Shown here: positions 7,740-16,281 of the stretch, in pieces | Numbering within the stretch: the first letter of the stretch is position 1 | How the letters are laid out: every line of letters begins with the position of its first letter | Assembly: GCA_014084085.1 (NCBI GenBank) | Contig: NPFB01000145.1 | Location: 26,957-84,862 of the forward strand | Reading direction: 5' to 3' | From: Hondaea fermentalgiana | Taxonomy: Eukaryota; Sar; Bigyra; Thraustochytrida; Thraustochytriidae | DNA: 57,906 nucleotides | Program-made: the position numbers and the translations under genes | Notes under the pieces: model-generated | The model's input: the letters and a program-made list of their open reading frames with translations, nothing else | What the model was told of the DNA's origin: nothing | Databases searched by the model: none

Positions 7740-10318
7740 CGCCGAAAATGCTGGCCATTCTCGCGACAGCATTGCTCGCGGGCTCGGTCCGCGCCGACGC
7801 GAATGTACAAGTGGCACCAGACTTTGCCTCCGGCGTCACCGTAAGCATGGAGGGCGCCGCGGCAAATGGAAATGTATGTTTGAGCCTCATGGCCGACCAG
7901 ACGAACCTCGAGCTACGCCCAGAACCCTGCCTCTCGAGCAGCGCGGACCAAGTTTGGTACTACACCACCTCGAACCAGTTGATGGTGAAGGATCTTGACC
8001 TCACAGACGCTTCGACCAACGCTGGCGCTGTCCAGGTCCAGACGCATGCAACGCCAACGACAGGCACGACCATCCAGTTTCTCGGAAACGGCAAGATGAT
8101 GAACGCCAAAACCCAACTCTGCTTGGCGCCCGGGTACCTTTCCCCGGGTGCGCAGGGAACGCAGTTTCTCAAATACACCGACTGCGGCGCAGCGCCTACG
8201 TGGCATTTGCGGCGTGCCAACTTGCCCCGCGGGGGCGCAGGAGCTTCGCCTTCTACTCCTCGCGTGGAGAGCGTGCCGCAAGTTTCGAGCACGCCACAAG
8301 TGCCCGTCGCTCCGCGCGTGCCGCAAGGAGCTACCCCGTATGTGCCTTCGCAACAAACCGCTCCTTCTGCTCCTCAAGTTCAGTTCGCCTCTCCCCAGGT
8401 CGTGGACAACACGCAAAAGGGCGTCGTGCAGTACAAGGCTGACCTTGCGAACTCGCGACTCTCCGAAAAAGACCATTACCTTTGCATTTGCGTCGTTGAC
8501 GCCGATGAGGACAAATGTGTGCGGGCCGTGAGCGCCGCATGCACAGTCGGGCACATTCCTTCCGAGCTCTGCAAGCAGTCATTCGAGGATGGTGACCACG
8601 ACGAGATTGCCAAGAGCATTGTGGGTCTTATCGAGCGCGGCGAACGCTGCAGCTCCATGTCCGCAGACGAGGTCCGCGAGGAATTTGCGGAGTCCAAGCT
8701 CCCTGTGCAGGCGCTGCACGGCCAGCAAGTCGTCACCTCGGAGGATCACTACCTCTGCGTGTGCCTCTCCAACGGAGGCGATGTCAATAAACTCGACAAG
8801 CAGTGCGAAGACGCTGTACGCGTCGCATGCATGGTGGGTCACATTCCCGAGACGGAGTGCTTTGAGTCCTTTGACGAGCAGAATCATGCGCAGATTGCCG
8901 AGCGTATCATGCGCATGATTGATCGGGGCGCCAACTGTGCTCAAAAGCTTCAGGTTCACCCGTCGGACACCTGCCCCAAGCCTCCATGCTATTCCTCGCA
9001 GAGACACTCGCGGCACGAGCCGACTCGCGCGGACCACTACCTGTGCCCGTGCATGGACGACCATCGCAGCGAATTGTGTATTGAGGGCGTCAAGCGGGCC
9101 TGCAAACTGGGTCACATCCCCAAGACCGACTGCGAGCTCGCTCACCAGGCTGACTACCGCCAGAGTGTCACGCGACACGTCTTGCACCTCATCGATCATG
9201 GCGCCGAGTGCGGTCTGGCAGACTCGATGACCTTTACAAATCGCGGGTGCCATTGCAAAAACAGCTGGACAGCCCAGAATGGTGAGATCATGACCTTGCC
9301 CAACAACTGCAATGACCCGGGCGGCGAACGCGGCTTTGACTGGTGCGAAACTTTTCCTGAAGAGGGTTGCATCGGCGTCGGCGACTCCATGTCTTGGGAC
9401 CGCTGCGATGCGCCAATGAAGCCGCGTTACCATCCGGGTCAATTCATTTCCACGCCGGCAGGCCGCGTTTCGCCCGTGGATCACTACTTGTGCGTGTGCG
9501 TGGACAAGAGCGGTACGGATGAGGGCTGTGTGGCTGCTGTCAAAGCGGGCTGCCACGTGGGTCACATTCCTTCCGAGGCCTGCGCCTCGAGCTTTGAGAA
9601 CGCGGATCACGCCGAGATCTCAGAGCATGTGATTTCCATCATTGCAAACGGAGCACGATGCAACAATGTGGATCTCAGCGTGGTTACGTCTGCAAGCCAG
9701 GTTCCACAGAACCGAATCTCGGGCGGCTGCGGCCACGGCTCGCCAGGCGCAAATGGCGAGTGCTCTTGCCGCCTTGGCTTTGCCGGAGCGAGGTGCAACT
9801 ATTGCGCGCAGGGCTACGTCGGCTACCCGTCCTGTGTACCCAAGCGTGATTGTGACCCAGCGTGTCATTACGGTACCTGCGATTTTACCTCGGGGACCTG
9901 CACATGCCCGACAAATCGCGCCGGCGATCAGTGTGAGACCTGTGCATCCGGCTACAGCGGTGCAAACTGCACGCCTTCCGGCCTCTTTGGCGCTGGACCC
10001 TTTGCGACCCTATTCATGCTCGCCGCGTGTGCTGGGGCCGCATACATGTGCTGCTGCACACCCATGGGCGCGCAGTTCATGTCCGCCATGCCGGGAGCGC
10101 CTTCTACGCCGGGCGGAAATTACTCGCGTCTTAGCAACCATGATGACGATGACGATGGCCGAGGCGACTATTTCGGCACTGTTGACGGCGACGACGACCA
10201 CGTGCTCGAGGTGGAGGCTACCACTACATCGGCTGATGAGCTCACGGGAATAGGCACGTCTGCTCCCGGTGCCGCGCCGTTGCGGCCAGCGCATACACAC
10301 TCTGGTCTAGCCATTTGA
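7736..10318 (+). CDS. Type I membrane protein: ricin-B-like domain, four six-Cys DHYLC/GHIP repeats, EGF-like region
   Basis: 860 residues. A signal peptide (MAPKMLAILATALLAGSVRA) is followed by a beta-trefoil, ricin-B-lectin-like region (~30-165) and a Pro/Gln-rich linker. Four ~60-residue repeats begin near residues 246, 337, 433 and 582; each starts DHYLCxC, contains ACxxGHIPxxxC, and ends xxIxxGxxC, with six conserved cysteines. Between repeats 3 and 4 lies a separate Cys/Trp module (CHCKNSWTAQNGE ... WDRC). EGF/laminin-EGF-like cysteines (CSCRLGFAGARC, CTCPTNRAGDQC) precede one membrane helix (~752-774) and an acidic cytoplasmic tail. Inferred role: cell-surface or extracellular-matrix binding protein. 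The repeat is not a family I recognise. Confidence 0.87.
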   Translation: MAPKMLAILATALLAGSVRADANVQVAPDFASGVTVSMEGAAANGNVCLSLMADQTNLELRPEPCLSSSADQVWYYTTSNQLMVKDLDLTDASTNAGAVQVQTHATPTTGTTIQFLGNGKMMNAKTQLCLAPGYLSPGAQGTQFLKYTDCGAAPTWHLRRANLPRGGAGASPSTPRVESVPQVSSTPQVPVAPRVPQGATPYVPSQQTAPSAPQVQFASPQVVDNTQKGVVQYKADLANSRLSEKDHYLCICVVDADEDKCVRAVSAACTVGHIPSELCKQSFEDGDHDEIAKSIVGLIERGERCSSMSADEVREEFAESKLPVQALHGQQVVTSEDHYLCVCLSNGGDVNKLDKQCEDAVRVACMVGHIPETECFESFDEQNHAQIAERIMRMIDRGANCAQKLQVHPSDTCPKPPCYSSQRHSRHEPTRADHYLCPCMDDHRSELCIEGVKRACKLGHIPKTDCELAHQADYRQSVTRHVLHLIDHGAECGLADSMTFTNRGCHCKNSWTAQNGEIMTLPNNCNDPGGERGFDWCETFPEEGCIGVGDSMSWDRCDAPMKPRYHPGQFISTPAGRVSPVDHYLCVCVDKSGTDEGCVAAVKAGCHVGHIPSEACASSFENADHAEISEHVISIIANGARCNNVDLSVVTSASQVPQNRISGGCGHGSPGANGECSCRLGFAGARCNYCAQGYVGYPSCVPKRDCDPACHYGTCDFTSGTCTCPTNRAGDQCETCASGYSGANCTPSGLFGAGPFATLFMLAACAGAAYMCCCTPMGAQFMSAMPGAPSTPGGNYSRLSNHDDDDDGRGDYFGTVDGDDDHVLEVEATTTSADELTGIGTSAPGAAPLRPAHTHSGLAI

Positions 10319-10667
10319 TTCAATGACATCATCTGCCGGGCTGCTGAATTCACGACGACACTCCTTTCTCCACGCATGCATGCACACAGAGACTTATCAA
10401 TGGAAATTGTGGCAATCGAGAAGGTGGAGCGTCCTGTCGTAGCGAAAAATGAAACGATCAGAACAAAAAAGTATAATCTATGCTTCTTTTTCGCCGTCTT
10501 ACTCAAGATTTGCATGACCTTGCTTGATTGAAAACACATCCTATCTCCTTTTTCTTCTTTTTCCAATGTGTGTGAGAAGAGAGAATGAGAGAGAGACAGA
10601 GCGAGGACCGAAGAAATACATCAAAGAAAAGCACAACCATTTGTTGCCTCCTGCCCATCGCTGCGCA
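10319..10667. other. Short intergenic region, convergent genes
   Basis: About 350 bp between convergent 3' ends. It contains AT-rich sequence and a small GCATGCATGCA palindrome near 10374-10385. No gene seen. Confidence 0.55.
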
Positions 10668-11444
10668 TTATGCTGCCTTGGACGCAACTTTGGGCACAGT
10701 GACGGTCGGCGCATACTCAACGGACGAAATGAGCTCGCAAATTTCCTTCCATGCCGTGTGCGCAATCTGGGAAGGCACGACGAGCCACAAAATGCCGCAG
10801 AACCAAAAGGCAAACCAAAAGCGAAGCACACGGTCGAACGAAACAGCCTCTTCTAGTGAAGCAGGCCAGCCGCCAAGATGGCGAAAGCTGACAAGTACCT
10901 CTGGAATGTAAAAGTACCATACGCCCGTCATGTGCAGCACGCAGACAAAGAACTCGCAGATCCGTCGACTGGCCAGACCCTTGTGATAACCATAGTATGC
11001 AAGCAGACAAAAGGGACTTTGGAAAAAGAGTTCCAGCATCGAGGTCATGAACACGCTTTGACCGCCGTCTTCTTGGACGCCCATTACGTATCGTGGCTCC
11101 ACCAGACGATACTGCTGACTCATTTCGTCCATCATTTGGAATTGACCCGACACGACATCAAGGAAAAGATTAAAGTATACACCGTTCATCAAAAACCAGT
11201 TGGCCACGCGCTCGTCTCGTGCGCTAAGTGCTACACACTTGCTCGCGTGTGTGACACGTAGCACGCCGTACAAGAACGCAAAGGATCCCAGCATCATGGG
11301 CGTTGTCATGTATTGTATCCCAGCTTCGAGCGAGGTCGCGTACACGAGCGGCGTCAAGATGACCAAGCTTGTAAAGATTACTGTCGGGTCCTGCGCAAAC
11401 TTCCGCAGGGGGGGAGCATAGTTGAGACCCAAGACTCCCGTCAT
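10668..11444 (-). CDS. EBP-like (EXPERA-fold) four-helix membrane protein, copy 1
   Basis: 258 residues from the ATG at 11444. The layout of four to five hydrophobic helices, the WF...NG start of the second conserved helix, the ...EPRYVMGVQEDGG loop (compare the SRYILGD loop of EBP) and the C-terminal WFAFWFCGILWLVVP segment match emopamil-binding protein, the sterol delta8-delta7 isomerase of the ER. However, the catalytic His-xxx-Glu pair of EBP is replaced by Asn and Asp (NLFLD). So it is an EBP-family protein, but sterol isomerase activity is doubtful. The tandem neighbour at 11833 is its paralogue in the same orientation. The open frame upstream of 11444 has no ATG. Confidence 0.72.
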   Translation of the reverse strand: MTGVLGLNYAPPLRKFAQDPTVIFTSLVILTPLVYATSLEAGIQYMTTPMMLGSFAFLYGVLRVTHASKCVALSARDERVANWFLMNGVYFNLFLDVVSGQFQMMDEMSQQYRLVEPRYVMGVQEDGGQSVFMTSMLELFFQSPFCLLAYYGYHKGLASRRICEFFVCVLHMTGVWYFYIPEVLVSFRHLGGWPASLEEAVSFDRVLRFWFAFWFCGILWLVVPSQIAHTAWKEICELISSVEYAPTVTVPKVASKAA

Positions 11445-11832
11445 CTTTTCTTCTCCGTTCGGCCGCCCGAGCCAAGCGCCTACCTCTGCAAAGGTATTCT
11501 TTGTCGCCAAAAGGCCGCTCGATGTCCCGCTGACTTTGCAAGTGCCGCCACGTCTAGATCGCGCCAACGTATCGGGGCTCGCTCGCGTTCGGGTTCTACG
11601 AAGTTTGTCTGAAGACGATCTTTCTTTCTCTCTTTCTCTTTTTGTTTTTCCAAAATCTTTTTCTTTTGTCTTACATGTTAGTTTGAGAAAAAGGGCTTGC
11701 CCGAGATGGGGCGTCTTCGCTGCGGACCAAGCTTCGTGTTTGCGCCTAGCTGACGAGATTGAGTTGAACTGAAGCTGGATAAGCTTATTTCTTTTGCCTA
11801 ATGTTGAGCAAAACGACAAGGGAAGAGTTTAA

Positions 11833-12618
11833 TCAGTCAATTTTGGAATATGATGACGGAGAAGGGCATTTGCTGATGGCAATGGCCATGCATACTTGCT
11901 TCCAAGCCGTTCGACCGATGCAAAGAGGAACTACTATCCATGTGATACCGCATATCCAAAAGGCAAACCAAAACTGCACAATGCGTTCCAAGGTTAAGGC
12001 ATCCTGCACTGAGATTGGTGGCCCACCAATATGACGAAAGTTTACGGCGATCTCGGGAACATAAAAGTACCACACGCCAGTCACGTGTAGCGTGCAGACT
12101 AGGATCTCGCAAAGCCGTCGATTGGCTAAACCTTTGTGATATCCGTAATACACTGCTAGGCAAAGCGGGCTCTGAAAGAAAAGCTCAAGCAGGGTCGTCA
12201 TAAAGACAATTTGACCCCCATCGTGCTTGACACCAAGAAGATAGCGAGGCTCAATCTTGCCGTATTGATGACTCATTGCGTCCATCATCTGAAGTTGTCC
12301 CGACACCACATCGAGAAAGAGATTAAAGTAGACTCCGTTCATTAAAAACCAATTGGCCACACGCTGGTCTCTGGTGCTCAGTAAATGACATTTGCTCGAA
12401 TGCGTGAGTCGAAGCACAATATATAGAAACGCGAATGAACTGAGCATCATTGGCGTCGTCAGGTATGTCAAAACAGCCTTGATGGAATGCAGGAATGCAA
12501 GAGGCGCCAGCAAGACCAAGGCGGTAAAGATGATCGTCGGATCTTGTACGAAAGTACGAGGAGGAGGTGCATGGTCAAGTCCGAACATCTTCACTGTAGC
12601 ACCGCGTTCACTGGTCAT
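11833..12618 (-). CDS. EBP-like (EXPERA-fold) four-helix membrane protein, copy 2
   Basis: About 261 residues from the ATG at 12618; an ATG at 12588 or the first in-frame ATG at 12768 are alternatives. I prefer 12618 or 12588 because similarity with copy 1 begins near MFGLDHAPPPRTF. The two copies share long identical runs, for example RVANWFLMNGVYFNLF, and the same loop EPRYLLGVKHDGG, so they arose by tandem duplication. The same Asn/Asp replacement of the EBP catalytic His/Glu is present. C-terminus lengths differ. Only ~390 bp separate the coding regions, so each copy probably has its own promoter. Confidence 0.7.
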   Translation of the reverse strand: MTSERGATVKMFGLDHAPPPRTFVQDPTIIFTALVLLAPLAFLHSIKAVLTYLTTPMMLSSFAFLYIVLRLTHSSKCHLLSTRDQRVANWFLMNGVYFNLFLDVVSGQLQMMDAMSHQYGKIEPRYLLGVKHDGGQIVFMTTLLELFFQSPLCLAVYYGYHKGLANRRLCEILVCTLHVTGVWYFYVPEIAVNFRHIGGPPISVQDALTLERIVQFWFAFWICGITWIVVPLCIGRTAWKQVCMAIAISKCPSPSSYSKID

Positions 12619-13169
12619 TTGCCACGTCTTGGGTCGCTCGTTACACCCCGCGTTGCCCTGGCACGACGGCGTTGGAGTTCTGGCTCGAACGCAGCAGCCA
12701 CCACTGGCATCCTGACTACCTCTGAGCCATTCCGCTACATGCTTTCTTTCATCTTCTAGAGCATACATGATGTGCTCGTGATATGGTGGTATACTATGCG
12801 GGTGAGCGCCTATACTCTGAATTGAACAAGAAAGGAGCGTTGGTCACAGAGAGGTTCTGCTGGCGAGCCGCGTAAGACACAATCACAAGGACTCGAAGAG
12901 AATCGCTCGCATCGATTGATAGTCAAAAACCGTTCCGTGCTTTCTGTGTGGCGACCGGGTTTCATTTACTCAAGCAATGCGACGCGATCCACATCGACCC
13001 ATGTTTCACCATCGCACGGGTCGTTTGATCTCATGCGATTGATCGCCCCGTGTCTATCCGGTAGCTCCATCATTGTGCGTGGGATTCTGTTTTTGCTATT
13101 AGGCCCTTTGAGTGAGCAGGACCAGTGGTCACTCGCTCGCTCTCTTTGCTTGCGAGGCAGACCAGCGTG
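12619..13169. promoter_or_regulatory. Divergent promoter region, EBP-like copy 2 and EEP gene
   Basis: About 550 bp between two divergent genes. The first 150 bp on the EBP side remain open in frame and could be coding if the upstream ATG at 12768 is used. No repeats or RNA genes were recognised. Confidence 0.5.
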
Positions 13170-14534
13170 ATGCTTTTGGGTCTGCGCAGGACCGCGACGC
13201 TCGCAAGGCAAGTGCCAGCGACGAGGAGAGCGTGGGCGCAAATGGCATCCACAGAAGCGAGCTCGCCCAAGGCGGCGGAGCAGCCGGTAGCTGGGGCGCC
13301 GGCCTCGGATGCGCCGGCAAGGACGAACTCGCAAGCCACGGCGGCGACACCTGCTGCGAAAGCTGGCGTCGCAGGGTCACCGCGGTGGCGCGTGGCCACG
13401 TACAACTTGCTGTCACCAAACTTGTGCTCGCCTGGGTACTTTATTAACTGCAAGGCGGAAGACTGCGAGCCATCGAAGCGGTACGAGCGTGCAGAGGCCA
13501 AGCTAAAGGATGAAATCGAGCAGCAGGGTATTGTGTGTTTGCAAGAGGTAGCTCACGCTTGGCTGGGTAACATCCACAAGCTCTGCGCAGAGAACAATTA
13601 CACCTACGTGCACGACTCGTACGGCTACTACTTTAATGGCTACATGGGTGTCGGCATCGCGTTCTCGAACGAAAAGTATGCGCTCGAGGACTGCAAGGTT
13701 TCCCGTATTTCCGAAACGAAAAAGGGCGGCTACAGACCAGACGGAGACAACAGACGGAGGAATGATTCCCTGTGGTCTCGGGCGTACAAGATCGTAGCCA
13801 AGACAGTTCGTTCCCTGCTCGAGCTGATTTGGCCCCCGGAGAAGAATCTTTGGTTCGAAGTGGAACGTCGCAGCAATACGGCTGTTTTTGTGCGTCTCCG
13901 GGATCGCGCCACGAACCAAAAGCTTTGTGTGGCAACGTACCACATGCCATGCGCGTTTCGCACGCCACCCGTGATTTCTGCGCACTGTTCGCTGCTGGCG
14001 AAGCGGATCAACAAGCTTGCGCAGACGGACCCATTTGTGATTGCCGGAGACTTCAACCTCAAACCGGACTCCCCAATGTACGAGCTTCTCACGCAGGGCA
14101 AGTTTATGAGCGACGCCTCACGCGCTGAGGGTGACATGCCTGCGCCCGCATACCCTGGCGATGCCTGGACGATGGACTCCGGCATGCCCAAACTGAAGAG
14201 CGCCTATGCCGATGTCCAGGGCAAAGAACCCGAGTTCACCAACCTCGCATGCACACGGTCGCAGCCAGAGTCCAGCTTTGTAGAGACCCTTGATTATCTC
14301 TTTTATTCGGGCACTGGCCTTCGCGCCGAGTCTGTGGACCCACTGCCGTCTCGATCCGATGTCGCAGACATCATCTCATTTCCGACAGCCAACGAGCCCT
14401 CGGACCATATTAAGATCGCTGCTGAGTTCACGACGGGAAACAAGCGAACAGAAGAGGAGAAGCAGCGTAGACGCGAACTCTATTTGGCGCGCAAGGCCCA
14501 GAGCGAGGCTGAAGATCAAGCCAAGGCAGCCTAG
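13170..14534 (+). CDS. Mitochondrial-type EEP family phosphodiesterase/deadenylase
   Basis: 454 residues. The N-terminus (MLLGLRRTATLARQVPATRRAW) is basic, amphipathic and lacks acids, as in mitochondrial presequences; an Ala/Pro/Ser linker follows. The catalytic domain has endonuclease/exonuclease/phosphatase motifs: ATYNLLSP, the metal-binding Glu in CLQEV (~126), GDFN at 293-296 and SDH at 411-413. The arrangement is closest to the CCR4/nocturnin/PDE12 branch, which removes poly(A) or 2'-5' oligoadenylate. Substrate cannot be told from sequence. A basic/charged C-terminal tail (KRTEEEKQRRREL) follows the domain. The first ATG in the frame is at 13170; upstream codons lack ATG. Confidence 0.82.
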   Translation: MLLGLRRTATLARQVPATRRAWAQMASTEASSPKAAEQPVAGAPASDAPARTNSQATAATPAAKAGVAGSPRWRVATYNLLSPNLCSPGYFINCKAEDCEPSKRYERAEAKLKDEIEQQGIVCLQEVAHAWLGNIHKLCAENNYTYVHDSYGYYFNGYMGVGIAFSNEKYALEDCKVSRISETKKGGYRPDGDNRRRNDSLWSRAYKIVAKTVRSLLELIWPPEKNLWFEVERRSNTAVFVRLRDRATNQKLCVATYHMPCAFRTPPVISAHCSLLAKRINKLAQTDPFVIAGDFNLKPDSPMYELLTQGKFMSDASRAEGDMPAPAYPGDAWTMDSGMPKLKSAYADVQGKEPEFTNLACTRSQPESSFVETLDYLFYSGTGLRAESVDPLPSRSDVADIISFPTANEPSDHIKIAAEFTTGNKRTEEEKQRRRELYLARKAQSEAEDQAKAA

Positions 14535-14718
14535 AGCGGCCGTCATTTTATAAGAAACAGCCTACCCAAAGAAAAGATAGGAAATTCATGTTGCTATTCT
14601 GATCTCAACAAATTTTATTCCATCAGCCAACCTCTTTACCATTGGCGACCTACGTATACAGAAGAAATGCCAGATCCGCGCCATCAATAGAAAGCAGCCG
14701 AAAAAAAAAAAAAAGAAC
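14535..14718. other. 3' region of EEP gene and Pol III termination zone
   Basis: Short gap that ends in a 14-base A run (14701-14714), which is the T-run terminator of the first tRNA gene on the minus strand. Confidence 0.6.
14701..14714 (-). terminator. Pol III T-run terminator of tRNA-Thr copy 1
   Basis: Fourteen A on the plus strand (T on the gene's strand) begin four bases past the tRNA 3' end. Confidence 0.8.
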
Positions 14719-14790
14719 TGCTCGCGGGCGGAATTGAACCACCGACCATTCGCTTACTAAACGAACACTCTACCACTGAGCTACGCGGGC
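14719..14790 (-). tRNA. tRNA-Thr (AGU), copy 1
   Basis: 72-nt cloverleaf without encoded CCA. On the minus strand: acceptor GCCCGCG / CGCGAGC, D arm GCUC-AGUGGUA-GAGU, anticodon arm UUCGU-UUAGUAA-GCGAA with anticodon AGU, five-base variable loop, T arm GGUGG-UUCAAUU-CCGCC, discriminator A73. AGU (A34, probably inosine) reads Thr ACU/ACC. The acceptor has a C3-A70 mismatch, also present in the other three copies. A T run follows downstream. Confidence 0.93.
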
Positions 14791-14893
14791 TATTTCGTTG
14801 CTGGTGATGGGAAGTTGTCTCGCGACTACGTCAGAGCCACGCGCAGGAAGAGCGGGAAAAAAAAAAATTGGAAGAAGGGTCATAAAAAGGAAT

Positions 14894-14965
14894 TGCTCGC
14901 GGGCGGAATTGAACCACCGACCATTCGCTTACTAAACGAACACTCTGCCACTGAGCTACGCGGGC
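14894..14965 (-). tRNA. tRNA-Thr (AGU), copy 2
   Basis: Same 72-nt cloverleaf as copy 1 with one difference: the D loop reads AGUGGCA instead of AGUGGUA, next to A21, a tolerated position. The C3-A70 mismatch is retained. The 5' flank (CTATTTC after the gene start on the plus strand) is shared with copy 1, pointing to a local duplication. A five-base T run and a longer T run follow downstream. Confidence 0.92.
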
Positions 14966-15265
14966 TATTTCATTTTGTTGTTGCTGAGCGTCGGCATGGT
15001 CATACAAGAGAAGACTGCGCATCGAATTGGAGAAGAACGAGGGAAAAAAAATGAAAAGGGGAGTCGAACTGGACGAGACGAGAGGCGGCAGCTAGCCGGC
15101 CATGGCAGCTCAAGTGGCCACGGGCGTTTGACTTGCGACTCGTTGACACAACCTTGTAGACGTTGTCGGTCGCCCAACATGCGTATTCTTGCGGTGATAC
15201 ACCGGGAAAGGATGACCATCGGTGAATGCAGTAGGAAAAAAAAAGGAAAATAGGCCAAAAAAGGA
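14966..15265. other. Spacer between tRNA copies 2 and 3
   Basis: 300 bp with several A runs (15045-15051, 15235-15243) and no cloverleaf or protein-like frame that I could fold by eye. Confidence 0.5.
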
Positions 15266-15337
15266 TGCTCGCGGGCGGAATTGAACCACCGACCATTCGC
15301 TTACTAAACGAACACTCTACCACTGAGCTACGCGGGC
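15266..15337 (-). tRNA. tRNA-Thr (AGU), copy 3
   Basis: Identical in its 72 nt to copy 1, including anticodon AGU and the C3-A70 mismatch. Flanks differ from copies 1 and 2. A T run (plus strand AAAAAA at ~15257-15262) lies just 3' of the gene as the Pol III terminator. Confidence 0.93.
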
Positions 15338-15465
15338 AGGCGCTTTTGCGCTTGTTGATAGTCCATTTCTCAATGACATCTATAAAATAACTTTACTTGC
15401 TAAATTCCAATTCCAATATTGCGATCGATGACGTGCGTTCATCTTAGGGCTTTAATTAAAATTAA
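15338..15465. other. Spacer between tRNA copy 3 and inverted-repeat element
   Basis: AT-rich spacer with no gene signal. Confidence 0.4.
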
Positions 15466-15860
15466 TTAACACGGAGTTCGCGAGTGAAATGTCCCAAAAA
15501 AAGAAGGCCAATCGGCACCTAGACCCCTCCGGCATTGAATTTTTTTTTCGAATCGGTTGGTCGATCGTTCGCCCAACGGCGAGAAACGTCGATTGCCGCA
15601 GTCTTGGTCTGCAAAGTCAACTCGTTGCAAACTTAGACCCGGGCGCACCGGGGCGCCCTATATCCCTATTTCAGAGCCCCTGCTTAACTTTGGGTATAAA
15701 ACTGCGTTCTTTNNNNNNNNNNNNNNNNNNNNNNNNNNNNNNNNNNNNNNNNNNNNNNNNNNNNNNNNNNNNNNNNNNNNNNNNNNNNNNNNNNNNNNNN
15801 NNNNNNNNNNNNCGGAGAAGGAGAGGCCAGGTGGCACTTTACTCGCGAACTCCGTGTTAA
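15466..15860. mobile_element. TTAA-flanked terminal-inverted-repeat element (incomplete, contains gap)
   Basis: The sequence CACGGAGTTCGCGAGT at 15470-15485 recurs exactly as its reverse complement at 15841-15856, with partial similarity for ~10 more bases inward. Both outer ends abut TTAA (15466-15469 and 15857-15860). TTAA duplications and CAC/CCC-starting inverted repeats fit piggyBac-type elements or their non-autonomous MITEs. The interior contains the 100-N gap (15713-15812), so length and coding content are unknown; visible parts hold no transposase. The flanks are AT-rich (TTAATTAAAATTAATTAA), so the TTAA could be coincidental. Confidence 0.55.
15713..15812. other. Assembly gap (100 N)
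   Basis: Exactly 100 N, the usual placeholder for a gap of unknown length. It falls inside the inverted-repeat element, consistent with a collapsed repetitive interior. Confidence 0.95.
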
Positions 15861-15905
15861 TTAAATTAAAATTAATTTTAAAATTAAAATTAAAATCAAA
15901 AAACA
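15861..15905. repeat. AT-rich TTAAAATTAA-type repeat
   Basis: Imperfect TTAAAATTAA units adjoining the right end of the inverted-repeat element. A shorter stretch of the same composition flanks the left end at 15451-15469. Confidence 0.6.
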
Positions 15906-16066
15906 TGATGGCCCAAGAGATGTTCGATGATCAATCCTGCCTCTAGCAAGATAATTCGGGTGCTTGCCAATCCCGATCTGGTCATTGCATGAATGGATGC
16001 AAAGCTAAGCTGCAAGGTTTTATTCTCTTCTCGTTTCCCTGTGCTAATTTCCTTGCCGTGCATACA

Positions 16067-16155
16067 AGAGCAAAAGCAAAAGCAAAAGCAAAAGCTAAAG
16101 CAAAAGTAGAAGCAAATGCAAAAGCAAATGCAAAAGCAAAAATAGAAGCTGAAGC
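16067..16155. repeat. (GCAAAA)n hexamer repeat
   Basis: About fourteen units of GCAAAA with scattered substitutions (GCTAAA, GTAGAA, GCAAAT). It reads as Lys-Ala repeats in one frame, but the frame has no credible gene around it. Confidence 0.8.
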
Positions 16156-16281
16156 ATCTGGTCTGCCGTATCCCGGCGTGGGTTTTGTTCGAACCGCGTA
16201 GACGTTCTTTTCGCGGCGCACCTACTGCTCTCATCCATGAATTTACCCAGATAGGGAGGGAAAAAAAAAAAAAAACAAGCT

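Noticed and set aside
8579..9610. 343-codon minus-strand frame inside the DHYLC repeat gene
   Set aside because: Repeats of the sense gene generate it; no conserved motif of its own.
11445..11819. N-terminal extension of EBP-like copy 1
   Set aside because: Open but without an ATG, Arg/Lys/Ser-rich, and absent from copy 2.
14831..15022. Short frames encoding a VAQWQSVRLVSEW-type peptide
   Set aside because: These are conceptual translations of the tRNA-Thr sequence, a well-known annotation artefact.
16067..16155. Considered as a Lys-Ala repeat protein
   Set aside because: The frame is only ~70 codons and is made of the GCAAAA repeat; treated as a microsatellite.
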